Made by a program: the position numbers and the translations under genes
Notes under the pieces: generated by a model
What the model was told of the DNA's origin: nothing
Database searches by the model: none
What the model saw: only the letters and a program-made list of their open reading frames with translations
Part shown: piece by piece, positions 5,676-8,375 of the stretch
How positions within the stretch are numbered: position 1 is the stretch's first letter
Layout: every line of letters begins with the position of its first letter
Origin: Candidatus Kerfeldbacteria bacterium
GTDB taxonomy: Bacteria > Patescibacteriota > Patescibacteriia > UBA9570
NCBI GenBank assembly: GCA_016207285.1
Contig: JACQPW010000064.1
Coordinates: forward strand, 1 to 8,375
DNA: 8,375 bases
Reading direction: 5' to 3'

Positions 5676-6875
5676 ATGCTTAAACAGCTACTGCAATCAA
5701 AACGGTTTCCACACTACATTCGCATCGTAGAAGAACTCACCGGCCAACCGGATCATTTGGCCAGTTTTGAACAAGCCCAGCAAGCGGCTTGGCAGACAGC
5801 CATGCAGCAGTTGGGGATTACTGCCCAAGCCAACGATATTCAGCCGGCGTTGCAATACCACACCACGGTGCTAGGAGGGATGGTGAATGATGTGGTAGGA
5901 ACATTCTCCTGGGAATCCGTTTTAAGCTTGCTCCGTCCGCACTTAGCTGCTGCAGTGTTGGAGTGTTATGCCATTAAGCCAGCAGTCCTGCAGCGGCTGT
6001 TGGAAGCTCATCCACCACAACACGTATTGGCACATCTGGGTTACACCACAGTGGCACAGTGTTTACAACAAGAACCGCTATTTGAAATCATGGCCGCCTT
6101 ACGTTTTGCCGAGAACCATCACTGGATGGAAACATTTTTACGCAGTTACCAGGTCTTAACTGCTGCGGACTTTGAGCGTCGACCGGTACAATTTTTGACC
6201 TTAGAACCGGCCAAATGGTGGAAGTTAGCTGAGCCGTTTGCACTCAAGAAAAAACACCACTTTAGTCACCTTAAAGAAGCGGGCATCATTTTTTGGTATC
6301 CCAGCCCACAGTCGCAACAACTGCAAGATCAAACCTTGATTGTCTTGTTCATGCTGTTGCATTATCTGTATGAGGTTCATTTTTATAGTCGTTGGTTTGA
6401 ACACAGTGTTAAACAGGATAGCCATTTTAGCGCCGTGTTCATTGATGTGTTACGAGGTGATACTGATTTTTGTGCGGTGGACGACTATCACTTGCCTATT
6501 ATTCAACAATATCATCTTAAAACCGCTCATCCTAACTCTTGTGCGTTAGAGCCACATGTCATGCCAGAAGCATTACACTGGCGTAAAGCGATGACCACAT
6601 TTTTTGCACTGTTGCGTCATCATCCGCAATACCATCGTGTAGCCTTTTGGGAAACATGTTATACTGTAGCCGAATCTGTCCAGGGCAAGCTGGTGACATT
6701 GAATATAGTGGACAATGTATTGTCTGAACACCGCCAGTTTACCTACCACTGGCGAGAAGATATGTGGAACGCATTATTTGTACATTATTTCGGGCAGGCT
6801 ACTTTGGAACGCAGCATCATTCATCATCTGGCTAATAAACAAATCGATCTTAAAGCCTTAAGCAAAACTCTATGA
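5676..6875 (+). CDS. Histidine-rich protein of unknown family
   Basis: A 399-residue protein that I do not recognise. It has no signal peptide and looks like a soluble, mainly helical protein. A hydrophobic stretch at 221-231 is too short and too mixed with His and Tyr to be a clear membrane segment. By eye it has about 29 histidines and 11 tryptophans, well above normal. Parts that look most structured: AALRFAENHHWMETF (140-154), KKKHHFSHLKEAGIIFWYP (191-209), and HYLYEVHFYSRWFE (229-242), in which H229, E233 and H235 could form a metal site. The N-terminal 60 residues are rich in Gln and Ala. It follows the phosphatase gene after 12 bases, and its stop overlaps the dehydrogenase start by 4 bases (ATGA), so it is translated with the glycerate enzymes. 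An enzyme or accessory factor of that pathway is inference from position only. Confidence 0.85.
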   Translation: MLKQLLQSKRFPHYIRIVEELTGQPDHLASFEQAQQAAWQTAMQQLGITAQANDIQPALQYHTTVLGGMVNDVVGTFSWESVLSLLRPHLAAAVLECYAIKPAVLQRLLEAHPPQHVLAHLGYTTVAQCLQQEPLFEIMAALRFAENHHWMETFLRSYQVLTAADFERRPVQFLTLEPAKWWKLAEPFALKKKHHFSHLKEAGIIFWYPSPQSQQLQDQTLIVLFMLLHYLYEVHFYSRWFEHSVKQDSHFSAVFIDVLRGDTDFCAVDDYHLPIIQQYHLKTAHPNSCALEPHVMPEALHWRKAMTTFFALLRHHPQYHRVAFWETCYTVAESVQGKLVTLNIVDNVLSEHRQFTYHWREDMWNALFVHYFGQATLERSIIHHLANKQIDLKALSKTL

Positions 6876-7861
6876 TCAAACGTCCTGTCGTTTTTGTCAC
6901 CAGACCATTACCCCAGGCTGCCCTGAAAGCCATCAGCAAATATGCTACGGTCCGCTTGCGCAAAACTGATAGCATTATTCCGCGTGCCGAGTTGCTAGCT
7001 GGCGCCAAACAGTGTGATATTTTGTTACCGATCCTCACAGATAAGATTGATGATGCGTTATTGGCGCAAACACCGCGCTTAAAATTAATCGCTAACTATG
7101 GTGCCGGTTATAACAATGTCGATGTGGAATCGGCTACCCGGCGTGGTATTCCGGTAACCAATACTCCAGATGTCTTAACTGAAACTACTGCCGAGCTAGC
7201 CGTGGCTTTGATGTTGGCTGTATCGCGACGCCTAGTGGAGACGGATAAGGTAATGCGTGCCGGCAACTATCCTGGTTGGGGACCGTTAATGTATCTTGGT
7301 CACGGTATTTCCGGAAAAACCTTAGGCGTCATTGGGATGGGGCGGATTGGTACGCGCGTAGCAGAAATTGCCCACCATGGTTTTGGGATGCATGTGTTGT
7401 ATTACACCAAGCATAAAGAGCGCGAGGTAGAACTATCCCTCGGTGCACGTAAAGTCGGTTTGTCTACCTTGTTACGTAAAGCCGATGTGGTCACCCTGCA
7501 TGTGCCATTAATACCACAGACCAAACACTTAATTAGTCGCAAACAGTTGGCACTGATGAAGCCATCGGCTTATTTGATTAATACCTCCCGTGGTCCAGTG
7601 GTCGATGAAGCGGCTTTAGTGCAAGCCTTAACCAAACGGCGCATTGCCGGTGCTGGGTTAGATGTCTATGAACATGAACCAGCCATGGCACCTGGTCTAG
7701 CTAAATTATCGAATGCTGTTTTGTTACCACACATCGGTTCAGCTACCATTGATACACGTACAGCTATGGCGATGGTTGCAGCCAAAAATATCATTGCGTT
7801 TATTCAGCGGCGCAGCTTGCCCAATTGCGTCAATCCACCGCGCCTGGTTCGCAGTGCATGA
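6872..7861 (+). CDS. D-isomer-specific 2-hydroxyacid dehydrogenase, glyoxylate/hydroxypyruvate reductase type
   Basis: NAD(P)-dependent oxidoreductase of 329 residues, probably reducing hydroxypyruvate to D-glycerate or glyoxylate to glycolate (reversible). The substrate loop NYGAGYNNVD (75-84), the Rossmann motif GMGRIG (155-160), and the catalytic triad R240 (NTSRG), E269 (EHEP) and H287 (LPHIGSAT) are all present. The segment after the second Rossmann strand, VLYYTKHKE, lacks the acidic residue typical of NADH-specific members and has basic residues instead, as in NADPH-preferring glyoxylate reductases. It has no ACT domain, which makes 3-phosphoglycerate dehydrogenase of the long type unlikely. 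ATGA overlaps on both sides couple it to the unknown protein upstream and the glycerate kinase downstream. The adjacent kinase favours D-glycerate as the product. Lactate or phosphoglycerate dehydrogenase are weaker alternatives. Confidence 0.92.
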   Translation: MIKRPVVFVTRPLPQAALKAISKYATVRLRKTDSIIPRAELLAGAKQCDILLPILTDKIDDALLAQTPRLKLIANYGAGYNNVDVESATRRGIPVTNTPDVLTETTAELAVALMLAVSRRLVETDKVMRAGNYPGWGPLMYLGHGISGKTLGVIGMGRIGTRVAEIAHHGFGMHVLYYTKHKEREVELSLGARKVGLSTLLRKADVVTLHVPLIPQTKHLISRKQLALMKPSAYLINTSRGPVVDEAALVQALTKRRIAGAGLDVYEHEPAMAPGLAKLSNAVLLPHIGSATIDTRTAMAMVAAKNIIAFIQRRSLPNCVNPPRLVRSA

Positions 7862-8375
7862 GCATTTCCATACTGAAACAATTTGCGCAGGTGGCGTTAG
7901 CAGCACTGCGGCCGGAAGCGATGATCAGCGATGCCGTCGCGTTGCGTGGTTCCCAATTAACTATTGCCGGCCAGCGTTACGATTTACGTAAGCATCAGCG
8001 GGTCTATGTTGTCGGAGCTGGCAAAGCTACGTTAGCGATGGCCAAACAATTAAACGCCATTCTTGGTAAGCATATTACGGCTGGTTACATTAATGTACCG
8101 GCTACCGGACAGCAGCGGGTTGGCAAGATTATTGTACAGCACACTGCCCATCCGTTTCCTAATCGTGCTACGGTTATTGCCAGTAAGCGCATTCTTCAAT
8201 GTGTACAAGCGGCAGCCCCAGACGATTTGATCATCTGTTTAATCAGTGGCGGAGGATCCAGCATGTTAACGTTACCTCGGGCGGGAGTCACTTTGCAGCT
8301 CAAGAAAAATCTCACAAAAAAATTAATGCACCGCGGTGCCAATATTACTGCCCTCAACACCGTGCGCAAGCACCT
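7858..8375 (+). CDS. Glycerate 2-kinase, class II (GckA/TtuD, DUF4147-MOFRL type), 3' end outside window
   Basis: The frame runs from an ATG overlapping the dehydrogenase stop (ATGA) to the window edge, giving 172 complete residues of a protein that is usually over 400. The segment VYVVGAGKATLAMAKQL (49-65) holds the lysine, K56, that corresponds to the catalytic lysine of this family. HTAHPFPN (95-102), DLIICLISGGGSSMLTLP (123-140) with its phosphate-binding glycine-rich loop, and LNTVRKH (166-172) are further hallmarks of the N-terminal DUF4147 domain. The C-terminal MOFRL domain would lie beyond the window. The enzyme phosphorylates D-glycerate with ATP to 2-phosphoglycerate, feeding lower glycolysis. 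It directly follows a gene for a likely D-glycerate-forming dehydrogenase, so the two should act in sequence. There is no Shine-Dalgarno sequence; start use probably depends on coupling. Confidence 0.92.
   Translation, partial: MSISILKQFAQVALAALRPEAMISDAVALRGSQLTIAGQRYDLRKHQRVYVVGAGKATLAMAKQLNAILGKHITAGYINVPATGQQRVGKIIVQHTAHPFPNRATVIASKRILQCVQAAAPDDLIICLISGGGSSMLTLPRAGVTLQLKKNLTKKLMHRGANITALNTVRKH

Noticed and set aside
5672..5680. TGCTATGCT over the start of the unknown gene resembles the rpiB -10 element.
   Set aside because: It overlaps the ATG itself, so transcription would begin inside the coding sequence; it lacks a -35, and a downstream start would trim a plausible N-terminus.
7713..7991. 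A 92-codon + strand frame across the dehydrogenase-kinase junction.
   Set aside because: The dehydrogenase and glycerate kinase frames both show strong family motifs here, so this is an out-of-frame shadow.

Overview
The window is wholly bacterial protein-coding DNA, all on the + strand and almost without gaps. The only spacers between the eleven genes are 22, 2, 4, 0 and 12 bases, and the other junctions overlap by 4 to 14 bases. No RNA gene, insertion sequence, CRISPR array, phage gene or clear terminator is visible. TGA is used as a normal stop (DsbA-like gene, rpiB, dehydrogenase), so a recoded TGA genome is unlikely. No start codon has a convincing Shine-Dalgarno sequence. That, the dense packing, the two-gene transketolase, the divergent sugar-phosphate enzymes and a promoter placed for a leaderless mRNA suggest a reduced genome such as Patescibacteria (CPR). 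The taxonomic guess is inference only.

Left block (1-1925), an envelope signalling and redox unit. The 3' part of a BlaI/MecI-type repressor overlaps a short BlaR1-like M56 membrane metalloprotease that has no beta-lactam sensor domain. This in turn overlaps a membrane-anchored DsbA-like thioredoxin-fold protein with a CPFC active site. Predicted topology puts four protease cysteines on the same side of the membrane as the DsbA domain, so a redox-sensing protease/repressor switch is possible.

Boundary (1926-1947). The one real intergenic spacer holds an extended -10 promoter whose expected transcription start falls on the A of the rpiB ATG. An imperfect inverted repeat spans the -10 and the start codon.

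Right block (1948 to the window end), a carbon-metabolism operon. In order: ribose-5-phosphate isomerase B, ribulose-phosphate 3-epimerase, transketolase N- and C-terminal halves, an inositol-monophosphatase-family sugar phosphatase, a histidine-rich protein of unknown family, a D-2-hydroxyacid dehydrogenase of the glyoxylate/hydroxypyruvate reductase type, and a class II glycerate 2-kinase cut by the window end. The first four supply most of the non-oxidative pentose phosphate pathway; transaldolase is absent here. The last two link hydroxypyruvate or glyoxylate, glycerate and 2-phosphoglycerate. Hydroxypyruvate is a known two-carbon donor for transketolase, so the two halves of the operon could be joined by that metabolite. 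The unknown gene, translationally coupled to the dehydrogenase, is the main open question in this block.
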